64,000 nt of DNA from Protula sp. h YS-2021 (GCA_949752745.1 OX457025.1:95917804-95981803), one strand, 5' to 3'; positions 1 to 18,790 are shown, numbered from the stretch's first letter. Program-made: numbers and translations. The notes: generated by a model from the letters alone, not told the origin.

Positions 1-7
1 TATAAAT
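1..7 (+). promoter_or_regulatory. Possible TATA box of the channel gene
   Basis: TATAAAT at the very first bases, about 90 bp before the proposed channel start codon at 97. The spacing fits a short 5' UTR. The window begins here, so upstream context cannot be seen. Confidence 0.3.
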
Positions 8-96
8 CGCTCTTAATGAAGTCATATTTTGAATCGGTGCAGTCACAGAAATTGTAATTATAAACAGGGAAAAAAAACAACTGCAGTTAAAATAAA

Positions 97-5865
<5,769 letters not shown>

Positions 5866-7030
5866 TATTTAATGTTGTAGCTTTCACGCCCTATTTTTTC
5901 TGCTTGCAATACAACTTTATTGTGGTTTTTTGTATCGCTTTGAATTTAGCCATTTAACGTATTTAAAGGGTGTTGGGTGATATGTGAGATCTTGAGGCTA
6001 CTCCTTTACTTAGATATAAAAACGAGGAGTAGGGAAATTAAAATTAAATGTCTAACACCGCTAAAATATTAACTTAATTGTGAGTATAATAGAAAAATAC
6101 TTGTAAATCGAGCAAAACTTGTAAATCGTCTTGTGGACTGTTTCTTAATGAGGTATTTATATTCAACAATATGTATAGAATGACAAATAGTCAGGACCAT
6201 GGACTAATTTATAGTGGAATTTTATTGTGCTTTGTTTTTATTGTTTTGTTTTGTCTTATTTATGGCAAGAAAAGCTCATTTGTATGGATTTCCCATTTTA
6301 GTGTGTATTGTTTATTCCAACTAACTGGTAATTGAACCGGTTAGTCTTTTACATCCATTTCATTCCATTTTTGAGAGAAGAGCTCGAACTCTATTGGCTC
6401 CCAAATCCCCCTTCCTCCCAGTACTATATATTTCAATTGGGCAACTTATCTTAATTAAACTTAAGGCTTGCTTTGTATTTTATGACAACAAGCCAAAAAG
6501 AGGCATTGTCACAATGGAGGGGAATGAATATGGTAACACAAACACGTGCTAGATGTAACCAAAAATGATGTACTTCTCCAGCACATTATCAACCCCGACC
6601 TAAACTTACCTTGATTTTCTATCCACTCAACCTATGTTTTATACCGTCAGAAGAGGGGTGGCTCGATCTGTGTTAATGGCTAACATATTTGCTTGCAATT
6701 TTGCAAACAATGGCAATGCTCCTAAATAGATCTTTCCAAGATTTCCATATTTGGCTATGGGATATCACTTAAGTAGAAAACAAGGTCATGCGAAGGAAAA
6801 AGACATGATACACAAACTCAAATGGGAGTTTTCTAAATTCGTGTTCAGTTTTTCTTCAACCAACCTTTGTATAATTTCTTAAGCCAATGAATATTTGTTC
6901 AACATAAAATAGGTGTTTTTACAGTTTCATTCTAAAGACTGGGTTTAAAATTCTAGCAAACGACCATTAAGAAAATAGAACAAGCTATGCCTTTGTTTTT
7001 TATATTTCTTCATTTAAAAATTGTTTACGA
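5866..7030. other. Intergenic / channel 3' UTR, no gene seen
   Basis: Non-coding A+T-rich sequence between the channel stop codon and the P450 duplication unit. Possible ATTAAA-type polyadenylation signals occur near 6040 and 6455. I see no repeat structure or coding potential. Confidence 0.6.
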
Positions 7031-7205
7031 TTAGCCATTGAACGGTAAACATAATTATAACATCGTGGCTATTAAATATTGTTTTTTATATTGTTACAAT
7101 AATATAAACATTTCCCACATCTCTAAGCAGCAGCGGCACCCTGAAAAGCGAGTAGGAACTGTGCGGATGTTAAGGGGGAGTTTTCACATCATTCTATTGT
7201 TGTTA

Positions 7206-7211
7206 TTTATT
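7206..7211 (-). terminator. Possible polyadenylation signal of P450 copy A
   Basis: AATAAA on the minus strand, about 460 bp after the stop codon. The same hexamer in the same context (TTATTTATT..GTTTCATA) occurs at 25620-25625 downstream of P450 copy B, which supports its use. Confidence 0.4.
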
Positions 7212-7670
7212 TGTTTCATAATTTGTACATAAATACAATGCTATAAATGGTACATTCTTGCCCTTTAAGATGTTTCGGTTACGTTGTAGTGACGACATCA
7301 AGTACAGGACACTATTCGAGAATTCCAATAGTGAACTCCGTCTATATCTGTACTCATGCATTGAAACAATGTGTGTGGCGCAAATGAGAAAGTTAGTGAT
7401 ACCAGCAATGTAATTGCAGACAATATTTGATCTATAATACAGTACCTCAAAACATATAAATGACATTGTTTGATTCACAAATTCTGCCAGCGTCCTAATT
7501 CACAATTTTAAATAATAATCCAAGTAAATTAAACCAACAAATATAATTCAATTCCTAAGTTGTTGCATCAACTGACCTTAGATTTCTAGGTGCCAGGTTT
7601 CCATGGAAGATATTAGCATAGCAATATCGTATCCATGGAAACTATTAGCGGAGTCGAGACAGAGTTCAGT

Positions 7671-10600
7671 TCATATCTTTTCCGCAATCAATTCATAACG
7701 TGGTGGTATTAGATTAACACCTAGTTTAGAGTCATCTATACCCGGAAGTGTTGTCATGTCCGTGGCCTTGAACTTGAACCTCTGAAGAAGATTTGATGTA
7801 ACTAGAAACAACTCCATCTTTGCCATATTATCACCAAGGCATTTTCTCTTGCCTGTAAAATATAGGAATATGGCCTGAAACATCTGAATGAACTTTGATA
7901 ATGTACTGTTTTAAGGTGTGTGATTATGCCCACTCTAATTAATTCGGATCACATTTTTGCCATTATTTTTACATAACGGTTCCGTACGCTTCGGATCGTC
8001 TGCTTACTATAAGCAAAGGTAACTTTTGGTGATGCTACCACAGTTGTGTCTGCTTATGGCTTTTCTCTTTAGCTATTGTATCAATATTACTCTAAATAAT
8101 TATTAAGACGTTCTTGTTTTAAAAGAGTCAATCAATAAAATGAAGCAAATAACTAACATCACAAAAGTCCGGTCTGCTCATAAAGAGCGAAATTGATAAA
8201 AGCAGTTTCTTCAAAGGGTTATTAATTGGATTATTGAAAAATAACTACCAGTTGAAACCTAATACGTGGAACTCACATTTTGCTGATATAAACATTTAAT
8301 TTAATTTAAAATTACAGCAGTTTACGCTAGATAAACATCTCGCATTTCGTTGTTGCTAATTATTACATCTTTATATAAAGTTTTTTCTTATTCCTAAGCT
8401 ATAGACACTGACAAAGGTGAATATATTAAAGTGATTATATTTATCATTTCTATTTCTTTCTCTTATTTGGTGATCTATGAGGGATATATCTAAAATCTAA
8501 TTGACATACCTAAGCCAAAGGGCATAAAGTTGTCCACATTGGTTCTCAGCTTTCCTTCGTCATCTAGGAATCTGTTCGGTTGAAATTCTTTCGGATTTGA
8601 CCACAGTTTAGGATTCATGTGAATGGCATAATAGTTAGTTATTACTATTGTGTCCTCTGGTATTGTGTAGCCAGCTAGGGTTGTTGTTTGAGCGGTATTG
8701 TGAGGTCCTCCTAGTGGAGCTAAATAATATAACCAAAACATTTTAAACATATAAAACAATGCGCGGTGTCTCTGAAAATCACTTCTATGTACATGCTACA
8801 AAATTAATCTCGACTATGAAGGCAAGATTCGGGTTTATATGAAGTCAAATAATTATGACGTACTGTATATTTTACGTTAATAGAAAAGGGCATGATTTCG
8901 TAAAGGAAACTATTCGTGCCGATTGTCACGTGTGAAAAGTTTACTTAATTCCATTCTATAAAGCTTTGTATATTTATAATAACAGAAGTCCCGTTTAGAT
9001 GGCGATGGTGATCCCGGTTTTGGTTAGGGGCCCGGAGGGGAGCATAGTGCACAATATTGGGGCTTCAGTCTGTAATACCTTAAGCGCGTCAACGGGAATA
9101 AACATGCAAATATAGACATGAAATAAAATAGAAATAGGTGTTAGATAAAGAAGAATATTTGCATTTACCCGCTAGAGATATACGTAGTGTTTCCTGAATC
9201 GCAGCTTGTAGGTATGGCATATTTGATTTGTCTTGCATGCACGGCACTCGGTCATGTCCTACAACCTGATCAGGCTAATAACATCATACGTCATGGCATC
9301 ACTTATTGTCACCAACGTCTTCTTATGTGATCCATTGTTCAAGCAGCAAATTCAAATCCGAATTTATGAGACGTTTTCGCCTGATATCCTCTCACACACC
9401 AGCTAATGTGAAGTGAATTATGAACTAGATGCAACATAAAATCCCCAAATGAAGTGACTTGTTATTTTCTGATGTCCTATCCTTTAAGGTATTAAGATAT
9501 CGGAGTGCATCGCTTTCGATAACGCTGCAGAAGACACAGGCTGTTTTAAGACCATCCCAAAATGCAACACCAATTGCCAACAAAGTATCAACAGGCTCCT
9601 CATATTTGGATTTTCTGTAAAGTTCTAGACGATGATACTTAACACTTGACAAGCCTTTGGCTTGCAAGAGTTATATGAATTTGTGCGAGCAGCCGTTCGT
9701 CCTTTTTTTTCTTCTTGACAGTTTTTTCCGATTTTTTGTGTCTTCTTCTTCTCTGACACTATGGGCCCTGGGACCATGAAACTTGGGACCTATGAAGAGC
9801 TTGATCTGAACGTGTGCATATCACTTTTTATTTTCGTCTTTGATTTCGTTTTCTTTGTTAAAACGCCATGTGAAAAGAGTGTATTTTTGCAAGTAAATGC
9901 AGTGCATTTAACGTACATCACAGAACACAGCTGCTGAGCTTTGTGCAAGCTCTCACTGCTTAAATAGATAACACGGCGTATGCCTGCTCAGTCAATAAAA
10001 CCTTAAGCCAACAAAAACCAAACACTACCCGGCTTATAAGAAGTATTCAAGCTGTGTTGTTTGCAATATATTATACAAGAAATAACCCATTGAAGGAAGT
10101 ATTTTTCCGTTTGAATTTTTGTCATGTGTTTAACATTTCGCTAGCGAAATAAGGTTCTAGTTACATTTGTTTTCTGTTTATGGCAGAGTTAATGTCCACT
10201 AAAATATGTGTTCCACTAATCATGAAAACACTTGAATTATATTTACTTTTTAACAGCGACTTTTTAACATTAAATAACAAAAAGTAATAGTGAAAGTGTC
10301 ACATTTCAATTTTCTCCTTTCTTATTAACTTACAACAAAAGGCTTATATTAAGAAGTGAAATATACATTTAGCAAATGCATTCATTCAAATAGTATTCAA
10401 AAAAAAGACAAAGCTGAGCCAATGTTGAAAACAGCTTCGTTTGACCAATAAGTTTATGACTACTATATCGTTTTGTGCCGTCAAAGTCACACTTCTAAAT
10501 TTGAAACAGAGAGCCTAGCTATGTTTTGTTTAGTACAGGTCAAGCATTCAGTAATGAAAAACACACAGTTTACAGGCGGGTTAGGCTAGGGACCCCCCCC

Positions 10601-11164
10601 CCCCCACCACCCGATAAGGGGCATGTCTTGTCTTGTGTAGCACAGATCGAGTATAACATTCAGTGTAACAGTATAACATTCAGTATAACATTCAGTAATG
10701 CTAGAAATTATCGGAGGAGCCTTATTATTCTGGAATTATGGGAAGAACCTTTTTGTTTTTGTAAGATCAGGAGAAAAAATGATATCTTTGAGGACTGGTG
10801 TGATAAGACTGGGATCTCCTGCGTCTTCCCGTGCCCCTCCCCATACCAACCAATGAGTTAATTAAAGAGGTGTTAAAAGTTTAAAGGACTTAGTTTAAAA
10901 CATCGGATTAAAATGGTTACCGTAGTCCTTTTTTGAAACGATTATAACAGATGAAAAATTGAATATATAAGAAATGGCGTTCACAGAGATAGAGATCCTT
11001 CTTCTTTCATAACTTTTCTCGCTCTTTATAGATTTGAACACAATTTAACGTTTATTTTCCCCTAGTAAAAGTATTAAAAGTGAATGCATGATAAATATGT
11101 AACATGCTTGAAAACATTTGTTCAACCTAGTTTTTAATTATAGGTCAGAGTAGTTTAAGTAAAA

Positions 11165-11261
<97 letters not shown>

Positions 11262-14200
11262 TCAACAATATTTTGGTTTTATATATAGAAGTGACGTACG
11301 TCAAGTACTTCTTTGCGACATTTGTCCTGGATTTCGGGATATTTTATGAAAAACAAGAACATCCACATCAAAGTTGTACTCGTTGATTCAGTACCGGCGA
11401 AAAACACGTCCATGATTGAGTGAAATATCATACCATCTGCAATGCACGAAGAGAAATATTTGCATACAGTTACCAGATATTGACATAACAAAACATAACA
11501 CGTAGGTATTTTAGGTGCCAGCATCTATATAACTATTCGATTACACCGTACAATAGTCTTAAAAAATATTCGATTAATTGATATGATAACAGAAAATCCG
11601 TGGTTAAAAAAGATAGAACACGTTAAACTGACATGCTAACAGCACTGAAAATGTTGACCATCAAGTCGATAGCTTTCAAAAGATCAAGTCATAGATATTG
11701 AACTATTTCGAGTAAACATGAAGTATTGTTACAGGTTTTGGGTAAATGCTGCAGTCTGGATGGTCAATAATTTTTATTGTTCACTGGAATATAAATTTGA
11801 TAAATATTGCAGTTATTTGCACTCAAAACGCCATTTTGTGTCGTGTAGCATAGTATATATTGACTTATTTCGATTCAACATGGAGATATTATTGTCCTGT
11901 TACTAAAATCTTGTCCTTAAGATTAACATTTTTCCTGTCTGCTAAGTATAGAAACCGTTAATATCTATATAAAATTTTTGTAACTGGTCAATAGGATCTT
12001 CATGTTGACTTCAACAAAGTCAATGTCTGTAAAATGTTGATCTTTTAAGAAATGTCGATTTAATAGTCATCATTAGCCAAGTCATATAGCAAAAACTACT
12101 ATTAAGTGAACCGGGTAAATGTTGTAATCTGGTTGGTCAATTCCCAAGCCAATATTTTTCAATGAACCGAATGCAAAACTCGATGGATATTGGGTCCGGG
12201 GGGTTGCCCCCCCCCCCTCCCCAGGTGAATTAACCCCCCGTGAGCTGCCTCCGGGGATTTGCCCCACGGTGAATTGCCTCCGAGAGTTTTTGCCCCCCCC
12301 CCACCCGGAATTTGCCCCCCCCCCCAATAATTTTTTCTCTTTAAAAAGTAATGATTTTATTATAAATAACTGAACAAATACTTCATTGCAAAAAGTTATT
12401 TAATTGCAGTTATTGAACGATAAAGCTCATTGACTCTGGAAAGAATTCTTAATTGGGTAGAAGTTAATTATGCCTACTCTGGAAATGTTTCCTTTTTTGG
12501 GCGGAATGTAATTGCATCGAATCAAGACATATAAGTATTTTATTGTTGTTAAAGTAATCCACACCAACTCACGAGAATGACTCTGAGAGTTCAATTCGTG
12601 TATAAATACCGGGCATTCTAACTCTATATTACCATTACAACCGTTTTAAGGAAAGTAAGTAGAGAGTAAAGAAATCATGATGGGGGGGGGGGGGATAGCA
12701 TTTCCCCGGGGGCAATTAAAAACCCTGGGGGGGGGGCAACTCGCCGGGTGGAAAATCCCTGGTAGCAACTCACCGGGGGGGGGGACGCAATTCACCGGGG
12801 AGCAACTCATCTGTTCCCATAAATATTGTAATTATTTACAAACAAAACACCAAGAAATTTTGCACACATGGCCCAATTAAAACCGATTAGTTATTTTCCG
12901 CTTTTGTATAGTAAGCATTTTCAGTTGGTGTGGACTATATGCTTGAAAGAAAGGCTGACTGGAAAGCTGTTAAAAGGCAATCGCCTTAAAATTTAGCAAT
13001 ATATTGTTAGATCTGTAACTGCCAAAGGACGCATTTATATGTAGAAAAATTTACAAACCTGAAAAAGCCGGATCCTTGTCGGTTTGCTTCTCTGCGTCCA
13101 GGTACATATCTACAAAGTCCCGGATGTGATCTGGATCGAACGATATCCTGTGCTCAGCAACGCGTCTCTTCACAAACGCCTTTGTTTTGAAGCTACTGGC
13201 CAGCGTGAACAATATCGATGGCTGAGAAGAAGCATAAACTATTCTATTTATATCCTTATGGGCAAGCCATGTGTTGTAATAGAAATAGCAGTAGTAGTGA
13301 GAGTAGCATAAGTAGTTTCAGTAGTAGAAAGAATAGAAGTAGTCACTGTGGCAGTAGTAGCAGTAGTAGCAGTAATAGCAGCAGTAACGCTAGTCGAAGC
13401 AAAAGTAGTTGAAGAAGTAATAATAATAATAATAATTATAATCATAATAGTAAGAGTAGTAGTAGTAGTAGTAATAGCACTACTAGAATAATAATAATAA
13501 TAATAATAATAATCGCGGTAACACTAGAAGAAGTAGGAGTAGGAACATCAGCTATAGTACCAGCACCAGTAGCAGTCGTAGTCATAGTAGCAATAGTAGT
13601 ATATGTCGTTGAGGTAGTAGTAGTAGAAGTAAGTAACAGTAGATAAGGTAGTGGTAACGGTAATGATTGATTTGTTTATTTATTGCTAACTTACCTGAAG
13701 TAATGTTGCAACTGCTATGCCCGGTACGTTGAGAAATATGGCAAAGTTCTGGAAATCTCCATTTGCGAATAAATATGTGAGATCTTTCAAAAAACTGGTA
13801 AATTCTTTGTCACTGTGGTCAAATCTGTAAAATGATGAGATGTCTCATGGAAGAGAGCGTTATGCAAAAGGTAACAAAACATCTTTGTTTCAGAATATTA
13901 TTTAGTTTAATATTTGCTGCATTATGGGTACATATCTCAAAGGTGAGAGACAGACAGACACAGAAGAGAGAGAGAGAGAGAGAGAGAGAACCACCCTTTT
14001 CTTTTGTTGAAGACGAGGAGTACGGAATGAAAATACCTCCCCCCCCCCCCCCCCATTTTTACCGATCATTCATTCATACCCAAGGGAGCATGATCTGGGC
14101 ACAAATATACCACCACACCCCGCCCTTTTTTTGGGGGGGGGGGGGGAGGGTAGGTGAGAGGCTTAACCTTTTGCCAAACAGCACTGAGCAAATGACGTTG

Positions 14201-15459
14201 CACACAGCTTTGTGGAATGTGAACTTCAAATTGAACGGTTTGTCTTTGGTTTTCTCAATGTCGCGGATGACACAATCAACTTCCTCTTGAACGCGCTCTT
14301 CTAGCACTGACTTGCCGACGCCAAAAGTCCGCATACTGGATAAAACAAGGCGCCTTACCTTCTCCCATCTATCCCCGTTTTGATAAACAAGACCTAGAAA
14401 TCGAATTGAAGATGTTATTATTATGCTTCTGTGACGAAATCGAATTGCTGAAAACAATGAGCCCCATGAAGTTTTAGCAATGACGAAAGAAAGTTTTTAT
14501 TTTACTTTTTCGTTATCAAATGAACATATCGATTCTCAGCCGAATACACCTTCCCTGGACGTACCATTGCCTTTGTAGAGAAACTTGACCAGCCACGCGT
14601 GCATCGGTCTGTCGGAGAAAACCTGGGCCTGGTCAGTGAGCGCCATCTGTAGGACATCTGGATCTGATATCACAACAACTGGTTGAAAACCCATCTGGAG
14701 ACCTGTAATACAGATACGCCAGCAAGAAATCATACGTGCAGCGGCAAAACATTATTGGCACCGTTTATGTTTTAAAAAATGGCAAAACAAATAGTAGTAT
14801 CATTTATTTCTCATTTATGTTTATTGGTGTTATTATTGAATTTGATGATTTTTCAATAGCTTCGGTCTAAGGTGACTTCCATGTTGAAGAATCCCAAAAT
14901 TACCGAAAATCAGACCACCTTAGTTGAGTGTTACTGGCGGTCCTGTTTTCGGAGTTCCACTGTACCGCGTGTATGGAGTGCCAAAAACAGGTACGTGGGC
15001 TTTCCTCAAAGGTCATCCTCACCCCGAACCCACTCTCATCCCCCATCCCACCCCTCTGCCAAAAGAACAATCGTGTAGAGTGGACAGTCATCTCAACGTT
15101 GTCCGGACGGTTAAAGTTACTCCGACATATCCAAGACTGCGGGGAAATTGATTGTAGCAATGTTAGATTTTGAGATACTGAGACCTGGAAAAACAGAGCA
15201 TTTTTGATATCTAGATAACGATGTTCCATTGTATTTTCAGGCCTAGAAAATAAGTAGCAAGAGTATACTTACTAAAAAATCCCCCGTACTTTTCCCCAAG
15301 TTTATCCAGAATATTGTGAAAATACATATTTCGGTACACGAGATTGAGGTTTCCAATAAATGGTAGAGTCTTAGGGCCTGGAGGCAAACCAGCTTTCCTT
15401 AATGACTTTATGTACACAACAGTCAGTAGCAAGATGAAGAGAAGGAGGTATACAATCAT
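7671..15459 (-). CDS. Cytochrome P450 monooxygenase, CYP2 clan (CYP1/2/17-like), copy A, nine exons
   Basis: Minus-strand exons, in order: 15459-15273, 14702-14565, 14393-14168, 13824-13695, 13221-13059, 11436-11300, 9265-9169, 8719-8510, 7852-7671. All junctions are GT-AG, phases agree, and the total is 1470 nt (489 aa plus stop), normal for microsomal P450s. Seen in order: N-terminal membrane anchor (2-17), proline hinge LPPGP (25-29), C-helix W118..R122, I-helix AGTESTSTT from 295, K-helix ETLR (E352, R355) and heme loop FGLGKRKCLG (427-436, C434 the thiolate ligand). It should be an ER-bound, NADPH-P450-reductase-dependent monooxygenase; the substrate (xenobiotic or steroid-like) cannot be told. 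The start is the only Met before the anchor. Introns hold a Helitron-like element, (TA)n, C/G tracts and AGT-rich repeats. The gene looks intact. Confidence 0.93.
9641..10161 (+). mobile_element. Helitron-like non-autonomous element, family 2, copy 1
   Basis: Starts near AACACTTGACAAGCC and ends with a perfect 16-bp palindrome ATTTCGCTAGCGAAAT (10135-10150), 6 nt, then CTAGT (10157-10161), a Helitron-type 3' end. Homologous copies begin at 18789 and 38249. It lies in intron 6 of P450 copy A and is absent from the much shorter intron 6 of copy B (29050-29376), so it arrived after the duplication. The 5' edge is approximate. Confidence 0.7.
11168..11258. repeat. (TA)n microsatellite
   Basis: About 90 bp of perfect TA repeat in intron 6 of P450 copy A. 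The matching place in copy B (about 29320-29360) holds a short, degenerate TA/TG tract. Confidence 0.97.
12190..12805. repeat. Imperfect inverted repeat of C/G-tract units in P450-A intron 5
   Basis: The left arm (12195-12325) repeats C-tract units with GGTGAATTGCC / GAGCTGCC spacers. The right arm (12680-12805) has the complementary G-tract units with GGCAATTAAA / GCAACTCACCGG. The arms enclose about 350 bp of A+T-rich sequence. The shape is foldback-like, and the G-runs could form quadruplexes. Copy B intron 5 lacks it. Confidence 0.6.
13275..13645. repeat. Degenerate AGT/AGC/AAT trinucleotide repeat (intron 4, P450 A)
   Basis: About 370 bp of GTAGTAG, AGCAGTAG and AATAATAAT tracts. The matching intron of copy B has the same type of repeat (about 30290-30540), so it predates the duplication. 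Confidence 0.9.
13965..14155. repeat. (AG)n, poly-C and poly-G tracts in intron 3, P450 A
   Basis: (AG)n at 13967-13989, a run of about 16 C near 14039-14054 and a run of about 14 G near 14133-14147, all next to exon 3. The counterpart intron in copy B has a longer GA-rich tract (30840-30970). Confidence 0.85.
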
Positions 15460-15520
15460 CGCTTCCTTTTTTATTATTAACAGTTAGAATTGTTATTTCA
15501 GTTAACATTCACGGATACTC

Positions 15521-15526
15521 TATATA
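15521..15526 (-). promoter_or_regulatory. Possible TATA box of P450 copy A
   Basis: On the minus strand TTTTATATAG lies about 65 bp before the start codon at 15459. The equivalent upstream stretch of copy B (32840-32910) has no clear TATA, so the two promoters may have diverged. Confidence 0.35.
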
Positions 15527-15794
15527 AAATGTTAACTTTACATATGCAAAACTGTCAAGCAACTGTCAAACTTCATTTAGCGAGGAAAGAGGCTATTGTT
15601 AACAGTTCATGACTAAAAAAATGCACCGCGTATTAAAAAGTAGACCGAATCTCAACAATGCATGCACAAACCTACACTACGGGTTTTCTAGCCATAATCT
15701 GTCAAGTAAGGAATGACTTAGAAAAGCTTTGTTTTGATTTTATGCTTGTTTAGTATAAATAGAGCGAAAAATAAAAAGGGAAACAATCGGAATA

Positions 15795-15950
15795 CAGCAA
15801 ATGCGAATTACAAATGCGAATTACTCGTAAACGTGAATTAAAGTAAATGCGAATTACAGCAAACTCGAATTGCAGGAAATGCGAATTGCGGTTAACGCGA
15901 ATCACAGAAAATACGAATTACAGTAAATGCGAGTTACAGTAAAACCCGAA
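15795..15950. repeat. Promoter-proximal minisatellite, P450 copy A
   Basis: About nine degenerate units of roughly 16-18 bp built on AAATGCGAATTACAGT, about 340-490 bp upstream of the P450 start. A homologous array lies at the same relative place upstream of copy B. Confidence 0.85.
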
Positions 15951-16109
15951 TCCGGACAAACCTGCACAATGTGGACAACTCCCTAATTCAGGTTTAGTTC
16001 GGACAAGATAAATATGTTGTTGTTTGCTGTCCCAAGATTCCAATGCAACAAATACGACTTTTTCTCTTGCAAACTGTGAAATCCCCAAACGCCCAGAATC
16101 GATCCGTAT

Positions 16110-16345
16110 AAGTGCCTGACCCGGGGGGGGGGGGGGAAGAGGGGAGGAGGTACTTATGTACCAACTGGTTACATGCGTGTCCATGACTTTTTAAAACAAA
16201 CACTAAACGGGGAGTGCTAATTTTGAAATAACACCCCCTTTTCTAAGCAAATGTGGATTGAAACTGAAATACCCCCCTTTTTGTGGGATACGCGGAGTAC
16301 GGAATGAAAATTACCCCCTTTTTTAACGAAATTGGCCCTCATTTT
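16110..16345 (-). mobile_element. C-tract MITE family member (partial)
   Basis: Contains the family signatures: poly-G tract, GTTACATGCGTGTCCATGAC, GGGAGTGCTAATTTTGAAAT, GCGGAGTACGGAATG and TTAACGAAATTGGC. Related copies lie at 17062-17305, 18440-18640, 44745-45125 and, most complete, 59369-59690. Confidence 0.55.
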
Positions 16346-18790
16346 CTTACAGCGTACGGCTAAACAATTACCCCTTTACTCTGAGTTATTTTAATTGCTT
16401 ATATTAATTTTATGTATTAAATGTGGAGATCACCTTACTTTATAAAACATGGTGTGTAAAACTCCTTTATGGTGTGTAAAAATAATCTGTGTGGACAGGA
16501 TTATAACGGGTTTCGGACAGGTTTTGACAAACATGAGTTTTTTTTACGATCCAAGGGTCCTCTAGTTTTGCCATCGTCAACCCGACAACCCAATAGTTGA
16601 AAGTTGTGAAAGCGTGAAAATTTGTCAGTGCAGTACAAGAGAAACTGTCTAAAGCAAAAAAAAAAAAAGAAGAAGTTCAAAATGTGTTAGAATGTTCATG
16701 GCATTATTGTGCCTGCGTGAGAAAGTTTCACCCAAACCAGGGCGTATAAAACAAGGAACAATGTTCTATGGGTCATTTTTTAAGTGACAGAGCTAAATTT
16801 CACAACACATTCTGCATTGACTGTGTTATTTATCCCACTGTCAATGGAGATATCTTTCATTAAGGTTAATTATAATCAATTTTAAATGACCGTTATGGTT
16901 GTTATTTTTCGAGAAAGTTACGCATTTATTAATGATGAACTTACAGATTAAAAAAAGTTACTTAAAGACTGACATAGGGGAGCGAATACAAAGGGTCAAA
17001 TCACATGTGTAGGGCTTACAATTCACAATGGTATTGCTTTTGCGTTGCTGTGAGGCAATAACGGGGGGTGGGGGCACTTAGTAGCATATGTGTTACCATG
17101 CATGTCCAAACAAAAAAAACGCAGGGAAAGGGGAGGGGGAGTAATTTTGAGGTCAGACGCGGTTGGCGCGGAGTGTCAATTTCGTTAAAAAAAGTGGGAG
17201 GGGTGATTTTGGTTCAATACTCCGCGTTTCCTACAAAAGGAGGGTTCTTTGGGAACTGTAATCCGCGTTTGGTTAAGAAAGGCATATTATTTCGGAATTA
17301 GCGTTCGGTTTGGGGGTCCATTCAAAAAGTCAAATCCTCAAAAGGTTATTGCGGATTTTGTTCGCCACTTTTTTTTTCAATACTAGCATTTAGGAGCATT
17401 TTGAATAGATCTTCTCCCACAACGAGTGATTAACACCGCAAAGTAAATAACCCCCTAAATGAAACAAAACAACACAAATAAAAAAAAATAAATAAATAAA
17501 CACAACACTGCTCCTATAATACCCATTCATTTGAAAGAATATTACGGAAAAAAAACTTGAAAGATCACTTATGTATTGCAATTCGAAAAGTTCGCTAATT
17601 TCTTTTGTCTGAAAAAATCTGCTGGTCAATATATTCAGACAGTCCGAACGCAACCAAAAGGGAGGGAGGAGAGAGGGTTTTATACTGTACATAACGGGAT
17701 TTCAGAAATATAACGGTTACCGATAAAATTATAACCAACAAAGTTTTAGGTCTATATATTTTCGACAATTCTGCCTTATATCTAGTATCAAAACAATACC
17801 CAGTAACCAGAAACTATCCTTTTATGTGGGTCTAGGACAATGCCGCCGAGGCAATACCCCCCGGATGATATCCCAGACAATACTCCCTCCACCCCCCCCC
17901 CCAAGACACCCCCAGACCCGAGGGGTTATGGTCCGGAACCCCTTTTATGTATTCCTGTCTTCCTACCAATTATTTTCTTACCTCTCACTGAATTTCTTAC
18001 TATTTTTTTGACACAATGCCCGTAAATAAACACTGGTTGTTTATGTAAGAGCACATTGTTTACGGCTTCCCTTGGTAAGGCTGTTATGCTTTCTTATCAT
18101 TGATATGCGGTGTAAAATCGATAAAACATCTTGAGACATCTTTCGCCCCAAAATTGCACAAGCACCAGAATGGATATCCCCAGAAACTCATGTAACATTT
18201 CAAATCTCTAGCTATTCCCGTTTTGGACGAGATCCTCGGAAACGATTTGCAGAGGAAAAAAAAAAGAAGAGAAAAGTCGCTCTAAAATAGGACTTTATTA
18301 CACTAGAAAGGTGACACTTTCCGAGTGTTATGTCCGATGTCAAAGTGACATCAGGTTTTATAAGGACATAAAAACACAGACTCTTATCGTTATCATAACA
18401 ATATGTAACATATTTCTTCTCACGGTGTTCACAAGACAATCCGTGTTTCCCATTAAGGAGGGCTTTTTTTTTTTCAAAATTTGCTCCGCGTCTGGGTAAC
18501 ATATAAAAGTAAGTACACGGCGTTTAGGTGTCGTTTTAAAAAGTCATGGCACGCGTGGTAACCAGTTGATGCCCCCTCCCCTACCTCCCCCTCCACTCCC
18601 TCCAATGCTTCTCCCCCCCCCCCCCCCCCCCCCCCTGGTGATGGTAGATTTGAATAATCAAAGTATAAATGTCAAGATGCTTTTTGCTGTACAGATGACA
18701 CAAGTAGTTCATTTTAGATACATTGTGTTCAGACGCGTAGTTTTTTATGAATAATTTTACAACTGTGTAATTTTATCCTGGATATTTATC
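16345..18790. other. Upstream flank of P450 A, no gene seen
   Basis: Non-coding sequence matching blocks at 37.75-45.2 kb. It contains C-tract MITE fragments (17062-17305 and 18440-18640) and a run of about 24 C at 18611-18634. It preserves single-copy target sites for the two AGTAGT-ended elements of unit B: CCTTA at 16433-16437, and the stretch 17713-17755. Confidence 0.65.

Noticed and set aside
13832..14290. 152-aa ORF near P450-A exon 3
   Set aside because: Translation of (AG)n and poly-C on the strand opposite the real exon.
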